A stretch of 64,000 nt of DNA from Cordylochernes scorpioides (GCA_030710605.1 CP092872.1:4722715-4786714); one strand, 5' to 3'. Shown: positions 9,940 to 22,079, counted from the stretch's first letter. A program made the numbers and translations. Notes: a model not told the origin generated them from the letters alone.

Positions 9940-10339
9940 TATAAATATATATCCGAATTTCTATTATATATTATTTATCATTTCATTTACCAATTTCTTT
10001 CCTATTTGTATGTTTGTTTGTTTGTATGTCCGGTATACAAATTCGCAGTAGTTCACTAATTCAAACCAAAATTTCCATACATAGGTAAAGAAAATACAGG
10101 GAAAACGATAGGCTATTTTAAAAATATATATAAATCAATTATTAAAATATATTTTCAAATTATTCTACTTAGCTCACGAACAGCGCCCTCTATCAAATAT
10201 TAGATTAAATTATGCTGATGCAAACAAATAGATAATGCTAATAACAAACAATTATAAAAAAATATTATCTAAATATATATCACTCGGGTAGATATGCACA
10301 CGGGTCAATCCCGGGGCGAAGCCCGGGTCACCCGTCTAG
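9940..10339 (+). mobile_element. Helitron 3' part with clear terminus
   Basis: It ends in a strong hairpin CCCGGGGCGAAGCCCGGG, then TCACCCGTCTAG|T, at 10339. Sequence around 10010-10080 (GTTTGTTTGTTTGTATGTCC) is the usual 5' part of this family, so the element is short; its exact 5' TC cannot be fixed. Confidence 0.65.
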
Positions 10340-10779
10340 TATGTCATAAAGCAACTTCCCAATTCATTCGGTTTCGATATATCGTATATGTATCGAGACA
10401 AATGGAGAAATATAAAATTGAAATATTTCGCTATTTTAGGAAAAATTAAAGTAGGTATTCGTTAAGACGTATGGAATCTTTCTCTTCCACCCCCAGAATT
10501 ATACTTTCAATGGAAGCACTGTTTGCCAAGGTGGGATATTTACTCGAAATACCTCAAAAAGTGCAAGGTTAGGGAATTCGATGCTAGAGTACATCTGAAA
10601 TGTTTCTTTATTATCCATATCGATTTCTTTTATTAATATGGAATAATTTAATTGGATTAATAAATTGATAAAGAAATGGAATATTTTTTTTATAATTAAC
10701 AAAATTATTTTTATTATTAAATTCGCTTTGGCATATATATGTGTGTGTATATGTGAAAAATTAAGAAAAGAAAAAGGTC
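10340..10779. other. AT-rich stretch, nothing recognised
   Basis: No credible coding frame, repeat end or RNA gene is visible. Small minus-strand ORFs have low-complexity Ile/Asn/Phe composition. Confidence 0.4.
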
Positions 10780-11100
10780 AGATTTTGATATTAAAAACAA
10801 AATAATCCTGACCGTTCAAATGAGAGTTTTAGATAGTAGAGCGGCTTCTAGTGGAACAAAAATCAACTAACTGTTGATTTAATTTGTTCCATGATATTTG
10901 AGTAACCCATCTTTTTGATGAATCAAGAAAGGCCAACCACGAAATATATATATATATATAAACACAGTAGAAAAAATCAAAATAAATAAAAAGGTCAGGT
11001 GTTGATATTAAAAATAATGAAGGCATATCCTGACCAAAAGCACAAGTGCAGGAAACAGGTTAAATCAATGTTCAGTTGATTTCTGTTCCATGTTCTGGCC
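10780..11100. mobile_element. Two family B fragments in tandem
   Basis: 10780-10940 and 10985-11100 each start with the GTCAGGTGTTGATATTAAAA / CAGATTTTGATATTAAAAAC lead of family B. Both lose the ribozyme (the first stops at AACCACGAA). Between them is a TATATA tract. Confidence 0.5.
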
Positions 11101-11244
11101 CGGCCAAAAACTACAAAAATAAACGTGGCAGACATCGCGGGCGAATGCTACGGTACGTCGCTGCTCACTTGGCTGGAACTATTTCTTGAAGATTACATGC
11201 ATAACAGTTGCACCCTTCCATTCGATCACGACATATATATATAT

Positions 11245-11560
11245 ATATATTAAAAATGGCATATCCTGACCAGGAGCACATGTGCTTTACAGAAGGCAGA
11301 GCGCCATCTGGTGGAACAGAAATCAACTAAACATTGATTTAGCCTGTTCCCTGATATTTGGCCAACCTAATTTCTTGATAAATCAAGAAAAGCCATCCAC
11401 GAACGCGTTTCGCGTTTTTGGCGCTCGTCAGCGTGGAGTAGGCTGAACCACTGCGACCATAAAAATATTTTTTGGTCCCAATGGCTTCCCGAAAAACCAA
11501 GAAATGGGTATTTAAGGCCAAACTTGCGTAAATACGCTTAGCACATTTAAAAAACGAAAG
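11245..11560 (-). mobile_element. Family B hammerhead element
   Basis: It contains GGCATATCCTGACCAGGAGC, GAGCGCCATCTGGTGG, the palindromic AAATCAACTAAACATTGATT, the ribozyme at 11396-11437 and the tail AAATGGGTATTTAAGGCC to ~11545. It is the fullest copy of this family here. Confidence 0.65.
11396..11437 (-). ncRNA. Type I hammerhead ribozyme motif, family B, intact core
   Basis: The minus strand has UCCACG, CUGACGA, stem II GCGC / (A)CGC with a slightly larger loop, GAAA, CGCGU palindromic stem III, U17 and CGUGGA. Stem I pairs 6/6. One stem II pair is weakened relative to 2678-2719. Confidence 0.7.
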
Positions 11561-11639
11561 AAAAAAATAAAAGATAAAAAGATCCTGTGTTGAAATAAAT
11601 ATTAAAAATGGCATATCCTGACCAGGAGCACATGTGCTT
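11561..11639. mobile_element. Family B 5' scrap before family C copy
   Basis: AAATATTAAAAATGGCATAT then CCTGACCAGGAGCACATGTG repeats the start of family B and stops abruptly where family C begins, suggesting a nested or chimeric junction. Confidence 0.45.
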
Positions 11640-12075
11640 ATATGGAAGCCTAGGGCGACACTCCTGTCAAAATAAACGTCAAGAACTGACGCCATCTATT
11701 GACCGTCGCCGCAACTAGAGGCCTCGGGTAGGTGACAAAGTCAAATTTTCCATCTATATTCTAGCCATAGATTTGGCCCAGCCACCTTGCCAGCAAAACA
11801 CCTCTTTGGTAGATTGTGAAGATTCCATTAGATCCCGTGTGGATCTCATGGAATAAAGTCCGCCCTAGACTGACGAGGGCCATTAGCCCGAAACCATGGT
11901 ATCTAGGTGGACGCTTCTCAGTTTGCCAAAGCTGGTGTTGTGGCATTGTCACCGACCCGAGGCCGCTAGTTGCGGCGACGGTCAATAGATGGCGTCAGTT
12001 CTTGACGTTTATTTTGATGGGAGAGGCGCCCTAGGCTTCTCTGGATAATTTCCTCCCGGAAAATTTTCCATCTAT
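11640..12075 (+). mobile_element. Family C hammerhead element, fullest copy
   Basis: The left arm 11645-11745 (CCTAGGGCG, GTCAAAATAAACGTCAAGAA, GACGCCATCTATTGACC) is mirrored at 11955-12060. The middle carries the intact ribozyme 11858-11912. A TTTCCTCCCGGAAAATTTTCC end is followed by a TA microsatellite. Confidence 0.7.
11858..11912 (+). ncRNA. Type I hammerhead ribozyme motif, family C (perfect copy)
   Basis: Stem I: GUCC 11858-11861 with GGAC 11909-11912, and CCUAGA 11864-11869 with UCUAGG 11902-11907. Core CUGACGA 11870-11876. Stem II GGGC 11877-11880, loop CAUUA, GCCC 11886-11889. GAAA 11890-11893. Stem III is the 8-nt palindrome ACCAUGGU 11893-11900. H17 = A at 11901. Every core base and every pair matches the hammerhead consensus; cleavage is predicted after A11901. 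Orientation follows the plus strand. Confidence 0.85.
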
Positions 12076-12089
12076 ATATATATATATAT

Positions 12090-13289
12090 ACAGAAATCTT
12101 TATTTTCAAACTAGTTAGCTCAATAACATTGCGTGGGTTTTCACAAAAATGCGGAAAAATTGCATTTCTCTCTCTCTCTTTCTAAGTTCTCCTAAATATA
12201 ATAAATTAGATCCACAATAAATGGACATTCATAAAAAATGAGTTGATATTATTTTATTAAAAACTATTATTATTTTCATAATCAAATTAATTTTAAAGCC
12301 AATATTTTGTACATATATGTAATACATCTATAATATAAAAACATATATTCATATAAACTCTAAAGCTTTAACCTAATATATATGCATATATATATTCATT
12401 ATGTTTTTATAAAGTAATATATATGCATGGATGTGTTTTTGTTAGAGGTTGTTTTGAAGCTAGTGAAATAGGTTTTGCAACCATTTTAATTATGTTTCGC
12501 TTCAATATTTTAATAAAGAAATGGATATCCTTGTAATGTACTCTCGAAAATAATTAGTCTCCTGAAGTATATATATATATATAATGCTATTGAATATACT
12601 GCTGTCAGTATGTATATAGGGAAATAAATGTATTCATAACACATGGAAAGATAAGGTCGGTCTTTTTGATGTATATATGGAGTTTTTTTTATATAATTTG
12701 ATTTGCATAATTAGACTTATATTCAGTTATACCTCTACCCCTTTAATATTTATATCAAATCTAAATGTATATATGTTGGTTCGTTTTTGAAGACAACTCT
12801 CAGATATATAAAATTATTTTATTAAACATTAAACATTTTCAGATATATATAGAAACGAGTTAATTATCTCTTATTTAAGGCAACAAAAGATTCATCTAAT
12901 TTTTATACATTTTCTAACCAGATTCAACTTGTGAAAACAGACGACAAGGAAAATAATAAACAAATGTATAATAGAGGGTAAGTTCCTATTTTTTACAAGC
13001 TTTCACACTCAAAGATAATTCAACTTCTTGATTCAGTATATTTATATTTTTACTGATTATATAAACCAAAATCAAATCACAAATACCCGTTTTTATCAAT
13101 TAATAAACTGTTTATTTTATTTGCTTTCATGGTTATATGTAAATTTTATGAAGAATTTACATAAATATTACCACTTAGGAACCCCACCCTTGCTCACACT
13201 CGATGGCAATGTAGGTGTAGAAATTATGTTAAATAGAATTGAAATGATGGAAATATAATGGATATATAAGAGATAGAACAATATATTTT
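12090..13289. other. AT-rich non-coding stretch
   Basis: Mostly TATATA-rich sequence with small frames of low complexity (for example 13028-13258). I see no domain, RNA gene or repeat terminus. The satellite begins at about 13290. Confidence 0.4.
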
Positions 13290-13839
13290 TTTTCAGGTAA
13301 AAAGACCATTACAAGGTTCAACAAGATAATCTATCTACAAAGGCCATGACAAGGTTCAACAAGATAATCTATCTACAAAGGCCATGACAAGGTTCAACAA
13401 GATAATCTATCTACAAAGGCCATGACAAGGTTCAACAAGATAATCTATGTACAAAGACCATGACAAGGGTCAACAAGATAATCTATCTACAAAGGCCATG
13501 ACAAGGTTCAACAAGATAATCTATCTACAAAGGCCATGACAAGGTTCAACAAGATAATCTATGTACAAAGACCATGACAAGGTTCAACAAGATAATCTAT
13601 CTACAAAGGCCATGACAAGGTTCAACAAGATAATCTATCTACAAAGGCCATGACAAGGTTCAACAAGATAATCTATGTACAAAGACCATGACAAGGGTCA
13701 ACAAGATAATCTATGTACAAAGACCATGACAAGGGTCAACAAGATAATCTATGTACAAAGACCATGACAAGGGTCAACAAGATAATCTATGTAAAAAGAC
13801 AATTACAAGGTTCAACAAGATAATCTATGTACAAAGACC
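13290..13839. repeat. 38-bp satellite, left block
   Basis: About 14 head-to-tail units of 38 bp (ACAAGGTTCAACAAGATAAT then CTATSTACAAAGRCCATG). Many units on this side carry the variant CTATCTACAAAGGCC, whereas the right block is mainly CTATGTACAAAGACC. The array is interrupted at 13839 by LINE copy 1. Confidence 0.95.
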
Positions 13840-13844
13840 TCCAT

Positions 13845-16800
13845 CCAGGACCTTGTACAAAATATCAATTGATGAACAGTCCCAATATAAATACGGCAAT
13901 AATTGTAAGAAATAGCACCTTAAAAATTCAATTAATTACAGAATTCACTAACACATTCGCTACAACTATAACCATACAAACAAAAAGTAAGAAAATATAT
14001 CTTTCCAACATTTATATACATCCGAATTCAATGAAAAGTGAGCACGAGGAATTTATGAAGAAGTTAATTAATACAAATTTACATATACCGGTGATAATTT
14101 GCGGCGATTTCAATGCCAGAGCTCCGTTATGGTATGATATCAGGAAAAATTATAATGGACATAGACTGATCCCTATCATAGATGAAATAAACTTAACTAT
14201 CCATAATAATAAAACTTTCACGTGTCGTGATGCAAGTGTGATTGATCTCACACTAACAAATAAACAAGCAATTGCGGCGATCAGAAATTGGAAGACACAG
14301 CAGATATCGCAAATTTCAGATCATGTAGCTATATCTTTTGAAATATATACAAACGAACAATTAGTTCAGAAAAATATTATTCCACTTGGAAATTTAATGA
14401 GAAAAATGCGAACTGGTTAAGTTTTAGTCAAAGAATTAACAGTACTGAACGAGAAAAAATTGAAAACTTACTAGACATAGTGGATACACCAAAAATGATT
14501 GATCAAACGGTAAAAGAACTTACGAACATGCTGATTGAGGCAGCACATAATTCACTCAAAGTAAATAATAATATAACAACAAAAAATAATATTAGTAATA
14601 AGTGGTGGAATACGAATTTACAGCTTCTAAAGGATCACTGTCATTATCTTAGGAACTGTTACTATAGAAACAAAAATTGCCCTAATCATATTAAACAATA
14701 CTATAAAAGCATACGAAATAAGTATTTACGGGAAATAGAAAAAGCTAGGAAAGCATCCTGGAGAATTTTTCTGGAGGAAAACAAATCGAACAACCCTTAT
14801 AGAAACTTATATAAGGTGTATAAAAACATCAAAAGTGGATCTAATCGGAAGAGAAATATGCAAATTTTGGAGGGTAATACTGATATGGAATGTTTGCAGA
14901 AGGGTGAGGAATTATTGAATAACTTATTTCCAGATGATAAATGTGAAGAAGATACAAACATCCATAAAAGTATAAGAAATTATAATTTAAAACTACTAAA
15001 TAAAGAAAAACCGATGGTTATGATTACTGAAGTTAACGACTTAATTGACAAATTAAATCCAAAGAAATCTCCCGGAATAGACAACATCTCTAACAACATG
15101 ATAAGGCACACTAAACAATTTATAGCTCCTATATTGGTGAAACTATTTCAAAAATGTTTAGACCTACAATACTATCCTGCTGAATGGAAAAGAGCAGAGG
15201 CAATAATTATTCCGAAACCTGGAAAAACAGATTTTAATAACTATAAAAATTATAGACCTTTATGTCTTAATCCCAACATTTCTAAAATATTTGAAAAAAT
15301 AATTAATAATAGAATAATAAAATATTATGAAGATTTTAATTTACTAAGTGATCGACAACATGGCTTTAGAAGATCGAAATCTACTATTACTGCACTAACT
15401 GAAATAATAAAAATTGCGTTAGAACATAAAACAAGAGAATATGCAGCAATAATTGCAGTGGATATTAGTGCAGCGTTTGATAATGCATGGTGGCCGGCCT
15501 TGATGAAAAGACTAGATGAAGATGGTGTGCAGGCTTCAACGATAAAACTTCTACAATCATACTTTGATAATAGAAGAATAAAATTTAGATATTCCTCAAC
15601 TGAAATTAATAAGAAACTAAGTAAAGGATGTCCACAGGGAGGACCACTATCTCCCACATTATGGAATATTCTTATTAATGAGATACTGAATAATAGTCTG
15701 GATGATAATTGTGAAACAATAGGATATGCAGATGATATTACGTTAATATGTTGGAATAAAACTCCTGAACAACTAAGAAAGACAATAGATAATGTATTAA
15801 GAAAAATCAATAAGTGGTGTGAAAGTCGTAAATTAAAATTGTCAGATGAAAAAACAAAAATATTATATTTATATAAATGCAATAGCGATATAATAGTCTC
15901 AGGTAGCAAGTTAATTAAACCGGTTGAAGAACTTAAGATCCTAGGAGTGACTATTAAAAATCACCGAGTCAGAAACAAACTGGACTTTACGCCTCACGTT
16001 AATGAAATGATCATAAAAGTAACTAGAGCTAGTGGATACCTATTTGGCCTGACAAAGAAAGCATGGGGTCTAGACTTTAGACGAAGACTGATATTGTATA
16101 AGACATTATATCGAAGTACAATTACTTATGGTTATCAAATATGGTATCCATTCATAAACAAAAAGTCTAAGGACAAACTAAATTCTCTTCAATATAAAAT
16201 ACTAAAACATTGTATACAGGCCTACAGTACAACATCATCGGACTGTACACACATACTTGCACAAGTCCCCAAACTTACTGATTATATTGAATCTAACATG
16301 TTGAAAACCGAAATAAATTACAACCGATTTGACTCTTCAAGTAGGAATATAATTTCTAATTATATAAGGGAAAAATTGCAGAAATACTATGAGAAGACTA
16401 ATACCATTTTCAAGTCCTTCTTCACTGACTCCCAAATACCCAAATATGTCAAGCCAAATTTTTACAGTGTCCAATTTTTTACTGGACACGGTAACTTTAG
16501 ATCATATTTGTACAAAGTCAGAAAGACGGATTCGCCTAAATGCTCATGTGGTGCAGAAGAAGAAAATCCTGTACATATTCTAACGGACTGTCGACTTGTA
16601 GAGGACTTGAGAGTCAAAAATCAAATAAATATAAATTGTATAAATCAAATAGTTAATAATAGATATATGTATATAAATTTTAATATATTTTGTAGAATGT
16701 TTTTTACTAATAGATAGCCTGGGCTGTAATAACTGGTATATAGTTATATGCTGTAAATAGCTCTAAATTTCTGTTCTTATCTGTGATGTTCACTAATATT

Positions 16801-16972
16801 CATTATAGGGTAATTAAATCGTTAACTAACTGACAAAAATATGTAAATAATTTCTATTATAATAACTAAAATCATATTAATAATTACTGTAAATAAGTTC
16901 CCAAACTTGTGTATGCATGCAAATATCCAAGACGGATATCGCGTGTATTGTAAATGATAATAAAATAATAAA
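13845..16972 (+). mobile_element. R1-clade-like LINE, copy 1, 5'-truncated, inserted in the satellite
   Basis: It encodes an apurinic-type endonuclease, a reverse transcriptase and a C-terminal CCHC motif, with no RNase H, as in the R1/TRAS/SART group. It lacks ORF1 and the first ~50 codons of ORF2. The 3' UTR is ~255 bp and ends in an A/TAA-rich tail (GATAATAAAATAATAAA). The flanks read CAAAGACC on the left (plus 5 extra bases) and ATGACAAGG on the right, so the satellite phase continues with no target duplication. Confidence 0.85.
13847..16717 (+). pseudogene. LINE ORF2: endonuclease plus reverse transcriptase, frameshifted
   Basis: First frame to 14420: endonuclease with CGDFNARAPLW, DLTLTNK and SDHVAI motifs (the metal-binding and catalytic Asp/His region). 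Second frame from about 14396, with the ORF-track start at 14480: reverse transcriptase with NPKKSPGIDNI, NYRPLCL, AVDISAAFDNAWW, KGCPQGGPLSP and YADD (15725-15736), then a thumb and a C-terminal CSCG...HILTDC zinc motif near 16540-16590. A one-base deletion near 14365 (relative to copy 2) shifts the frame; the rest is uninterrupted to 16717. It would nick target DNA and copy its own RNA, but this copy is dead. Confidence 0.85.
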
Positions 16973-19900
16973 ATGACAAGGTACAACAAGATAATCTATG
17001 TACAAAGACCATCACAAGGTTCAACAAGATAATCTATGTACAAAGACCATGACAAGGTTCAACAAGATAATCTATGTACAAAGACCATGACAAGGTTCAA
17101 CAAGATAATCTATGTACAAAGACCATGACAAGGTTCAAAAAGATAATCTATGTACAAAGACCATGACAAGGTTGAACAAGATAATCTATGTACAAAGACC
17201 ATGACAAGGTTCAACAAGATAATCTATGTACAAAGACCATGACAAGGTTCAACAAGATAATCTATGTACAAAGACCATGACAAGGTTCAACAAGATAATC
17301 TATGTACAAAGACCATGACAAGGTTCAACAAGATAATCTATGTACAAAGACCATCACAAGGTTGAACAAGGTAATCTATGTACAAAGACCATGACAAGGT
17401 TCAACAAGATAATCTATGTACAAAGACCATGACAAGGTTCAACAAGATAATCTATGTACAAAGACCATGACAAGGTTCAACAAGATAATCTATGTACAAA
17501 GACCATGACAAGGTTCAACAAGATAATCTATGTACAAAGACCATGACAAGGTTCAACAAGATAATCTATGTACAAAGACCATCACAAGGTTGAACAAGGT
17601 AATCTATGTACAAAGACCATGACAAGGTTCAACAAGATAATCTATGTACAAAGACCATGACAAGGTTCAACAAGATAATCTATGTACAAAGACCATGACA
17701 AGGTTCAACAAGATAATCTATGTACAAAGACCATGACAAGGTTCAACAAGATAATCTATGTACAAAGACCATGACAAGGTTCAACAAGATAATCTATGTA
17801 CAAAGACCATGACAAGGGTAAACAAGATAATCTATGTACAAAGACCATGACAAGGTTCAACAAGATAATCTATGTACAAAGACCATGACAAGGTTCAACA
17901 AGATAATCTATGTACAAAGACCATGACAAGGTTCAACAAGGTAATCTATGTACAAAGACCATGACAAGGTTCAACAAGATAATCTATGTACAAAGACCAT
18001 GACAAGGTTCAACAAGATAATCTATATACAAAGACCATGACAAGGTTCAACAAGATAATCTATGTACAAAGACCATGACAAGGTTCAACAAGATAATCTA
18101 TGTACAAAGACCATGACAAGGTTGAACAAGATAATCTATGTACAAAGACCATGACAAGGTTCAACAAGATAATCTATGTACAAAGACCATGACAAGGTTC
18201 AACAAGATAATCTATGTACAAAGACCATGACAAGGTTCAACAAGATAATCTATGTACAAAGACCATGACAAGGTTCAACAAGATAATCTATGTACAAAGA
18301 CCATGACAAGGTTCAACAAGATAATCTATGTACAAAGACCATCACAAGGTTCAACAAGATAATCTATGTACAAAGACCATCACAAGGTTGAACAAGGTAA
18401 TCTATGTACAAAGACCATGACAAGGGTAAACAAGATAATCTATGTACAAAGACCATGACAAGGTTCAACAAGATAATCTATGTACAAAGACCATGACAAG
18501 GTTCAACAAGATAATCTATGTACAAAGACCATGACAAGGTTCAACAAGATATTCTATGTACAAAGACCATGACAAGGTTGAACAAGATAATCTATGTACA
18601 AAGATCATGACAAGGTTCAACAAGATAATCTATGTACAAAGACCATGACAAGGTTCAACAAGGTAATCTATGTACAAAGACCATGACAAGGTTCAACAAG
18701 ATAATCTATGTACAAAGACCATGACAAGGTTCAACAAAATAATCTATGTACAAAGACCATGACAAGGTTCAACAAGATAATCTATGTACAAAGACCATGA
18801 CAAGGTTCAACAAGATAATCTATGTACAAAGACCATGACAAGGTTCAACAAGGTAATCTATGTACAAAGACCATGACAAGGTTCAACAAGATAATCTATG
18901 TACAAAGACCATGACAAGGTTCAACAAGATAATCTATGTACAAAGACCATGACAAGGTAGAACAAGGTAATCTATGTACAAAGACCATGACAAGGTTCAA
19001 CAAGGTAATCTATGTACAAAGACCATGACAAGGTTAAACGAGATAATCTATGTACAAAGACCATGACAAGGTTCAACAAGATAATCTATGTACAAAGACC
19101 ATGACAAGGTTCAACAAGATAATCTATGTACAAAGACCATGACAAGGTTCAACAAGATAATCTATGTACAAAGACCATGACAAGGTTCAACAAGATAATC
19201 TATGTACAAAGACCATGACAAGGTTCAACAAGGTAATCTATGTACAAAGACCATGACAAGGTTCAACAAGATAATCTATGTACAAAGACCATCACAAGGT
19301 TCAACAAGATAATCTATGTACAAAGACCATGACAAGGTTGAACAAGATAATCTATGTACAAAGACCATCACAAGGTTCAACAAGATAATCTATGTACAAA
19401 GACCATGACAAGGTTCAACAAGATAATCTATGTACAAAGACCATGACAAGGTACAACAAGATAATCTATGTACAAAGACCATGACCTGGTTCAACAAGAT
19501 AATCTATGTACAAAGACCATAACAAGGTTCAACAAGATAATCTATGTACAAAGACCATAACAAGGTTCAACAAGATAATCTATGTACAAAGACCATGACA
19601 AGGTTCAACAAGATAATCTATGTACAAAGACCATGACAAGGTTCAACAAGATAATCTATGTACAAAGACCATGACCTGGTTCAACAAGATAATCTATGTA
19701 CAAAGACCATAACAAGGTTCAACAAGATAATCTATGTACAAAGACCATGACAAGGTTCAACAAGGTAATCTATGTACAAAGACCATGACAAGGTTCAACA
19801 AGAAAATCTATGTACAAAGACCATGACAAGGTTCAAAAAGATAATCTATGTACAAAGACCATGACAAGGTTCAACAAGGTAATCTATGTACAAAGACCAT

Positions 19901-20640
19901 GACAAGGTTCAACAAGATAATCTATGTACAAAGACCATGACCTGGTTCAACAAGATAATCTATGTACAAAGACCATAACAAGGTTCAACAAGATAATCTA
20001 TGTACAAAGACCATGACAAGGTTCAACAAGATAATCTATGTACAAAGACCATGACAAGGTTCAACAAGATATTCTATGTACAAAGACCATGACAAGGTTC
20101 AACAAGATATTCTATGTACAAAGACCATGACAAGGTAGAACAAGGTAATCTATGTACAAAGACCATGACAAGGTTCAACAATATAATCTATGTACAAAGA
20201 CCATGACAAGGTTCAACAAGATAGATAATCTATGTAGAAAGACCATGACAAGGTTCAACAAGATAGATAATCTATGTACAAAGACCATGACAAGGTTCAA
20301 CAAGATAATCTATCTACAAAGACCATGACAAGGTAGAACAAGATAATCTATGTAGAAAGACCATGACAAGGTAGAACAAGGTAATCTATGTACAAAGACC
20401 ATGACAAGGTTCAACAATATAATCTATGTACAAAGACCATGACAAGGTTCAACAAGATAGATAATCTATGTAGAAAGACCATGACAAGGTTCAACAAGAT
20501 AGATAATCTATGTACAAAGACCATGACAAGGTTCAACAAGATAATCTATCTACAAAGACCATGACAAGGTAGAACAAGATAATCTATGTAGAAAGACCAT
20601 GACAAGGTAGAACAAGATAATCCAGGCACAAAGACCATCC
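16973..20640. repeat. 38-bp satellite, right block, about 96 units
   Basis: Highly homogeneous 38-bp units with scattered single changes (CATCACAAGG, GACCTGG, AAGGTAATC) that recur together, evidence of block amplification. The last ~470 bp (20135-20606) is two copies of a 236-bp higher-order unit made of six monomers, two of them with a GATA insertion. It ends in diverged units near 20640. No ORF survives in it. Confidence 0.95.
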
Positions 20641-21052
20641 CAAGGTCTGGCGTGTGAAGTGTCAATAAAGGCCGAGACTGGATAACTGTTTTTAGTTAGT
20701 TTTTTAGGCAATATATCAGACGATCTGCCCCACTGAATATTTTATAAGATAATTACCAAAATTTTGCGCCATTATTCTTTAGTCAGAAATGCTTTTTAGG
20801 CCTAAATCAATGAGATCTATTCTGGGAAAATCATTCCCGGATTAAAAAGGTAAAATTCTTCAATCTACCTGGCGATATTGTCTTGTCACTGAGTTGTTCT
20901 TATTTCATTGACCGGATCTCTTCATTGTCACCTCGACTCTTTCTGTGGAAATACAAAGTTATCCAGAAAGTTCTTATTTTTTCGAAAACGTTGTTTTTCC
21001 TATAAATTGACGAGTATTATTATTATTTCGAATATATTATAACTAGACGAAT
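20641..21052. other. Satellite edge and unassigned sequence
   Basis: It starts GGTCTGGCGTGTGAAGTGTC and then AATAAAGG, and runs into AT-rich sequence with no visible gene. It could be single-copy flank; I see no boundary motif. Confidence 0.35.
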
Positions 21053-21186
21053 TACCCGGGCAACGCCCGGGTTTTACCCGAGTGCGAATATATTTTAAAA
21101 CGTTTTAATTCAAATACTATTCGTTACAATTATAAATTGGCGCCATGGATGTCACTCTTGTGAAACGTCCCGTTCCAAACTGTGTG
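21053..21186 (-). mobile_element. Helitron 3' end (reverse strand), truncated by satellite
   Basis: The minus-strand terminus is CTAG|T with a hairpin ACCCGGGCAACGCCCGGGTT. About 100 bp of body follows, including AATTATAAATTGGCGCCATG, also found behind the terminus at 39198. The body stops where the 73-bp satellite starts. Confidence 0.7.
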
Positions 21187-21563
21187 TTTTTAAAAGTGGC
21201 CGCTATAGACAGGGTGGTCTGTATAGACAGGTGGATGTATCACACAGCTGATAACAGGGTTGCCTAGAGTGGCCGCTATAGACAGGGTGTTCTGTATAGA
21301 CAGGTGGATGTATCACACAGCTGATAACAGGGTTGTCTAGAGTGGTCGCTATAGACAGGGTGGTCTGTATAGACAGGTGTATGTATCACACTGCTGATAA
21401 CAGGGTTGCCTAAAGTGACCGCTATAGACAGGGTGGTCTGTATAGACAGGTGAATGTAACACACTGATGATAACAGGGTAGCCTAAAGTGACCGCTATAG
21501 ACAGGGTGGTCTGTATAGACAGGTGGATGTATCACACAGCTGATAACAGGGTTGTCTAGAGTG
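21187..21563. repeat. 73-bp satellite, left block
   Basis: About five units with period 73 bp (ataaCAGGG at 21251, 21324, 21397). Each contains GGCCGCTATAGACAGGG, TCTGTATAGACAGGTG, CACACAGCTGATAAC. The minus frame stays open for two to three units and gives repeating MCYIHLSIQTT peptides, a by-product of the repeat. Confidence 0.9.
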
Positions 21564-22079
21564 ACAATTAAAACATACTTTATTGACACTCGTCAATAGT
21601 TACATTCAATCAAGAGTTAATGGGATTTACAGATTAGGGGGGGGGGAGCATTTCGCTGAGTATGCGCAGGCCCTCACGCACAAAGGGATCTGAGCTCCGA
21701 GCGCGCTCAGATGCAGCGCTGACGATCCCGGCAAGAGTGGTTCTCTTCTGAGTGGAGAGGCGCCTGAGGAGAGGTTCCCTATCCTCGGGGAAAATAATCG
21801 CCTCTACGATGTCACCCTCTGTGACTCTTATATCGGATAAAGGCTCCGAGTAGCGCTCACGGCTTAATTCATAAATTATGTCATTTGCCTGGTCGTAGCA
21901 GGCATCAATGAATTCGGTAGACAGTGGAGGTGGAGGTGTCGCGATGTCCGGCGACGTCTTTTCCCCGTGGAGAGCGGGTGGTGTTGGCTTAGCAGGCCAA
22001 GGCGCAGGCAGTGTGGGTGTTGGAGGCACTGCTGGTGTTGTCCTGAGCTCGGCCTTGACTTGTCCGAGGACTTTGTAAA
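21564..22079 (-). pseudogene. GC-rich 5'-truncated retrocopy of an unknown mRNA, inserted in satellite
   Basis: The insert is bordered by the direct repeat GTTGTCTAGAGTG (21551-21563 and 22080-22092). On the minus strand the reading frame is open from the junction (LYKVLGQVKAEL...) through Pro-rich and acidic segments (...PPPPLSTEFIDACYDQA..., VTEGDIVEAIIFPEDREP) to TAA at 21634. A 70-nt 3' UTR with AATAAA ends about 15 nt past the signal, as a processed transcript would, but with no poly(A). No domain is recognised. The frame has no start of its own: the first candidate is GTG. Confidence 0.6.

Noticed and set aside
15325..15909. 194-codon minus-strand ORF, and its counterpart at 61020-61649
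   Set aside because: Both are antisense shadows of the LINE reverse transcriptase.
13290..20640. CRISPR array
   Set aside because: The repeats are directly contiguous 38-bp units with no unique spacers, in a eukaryotic repeat context.
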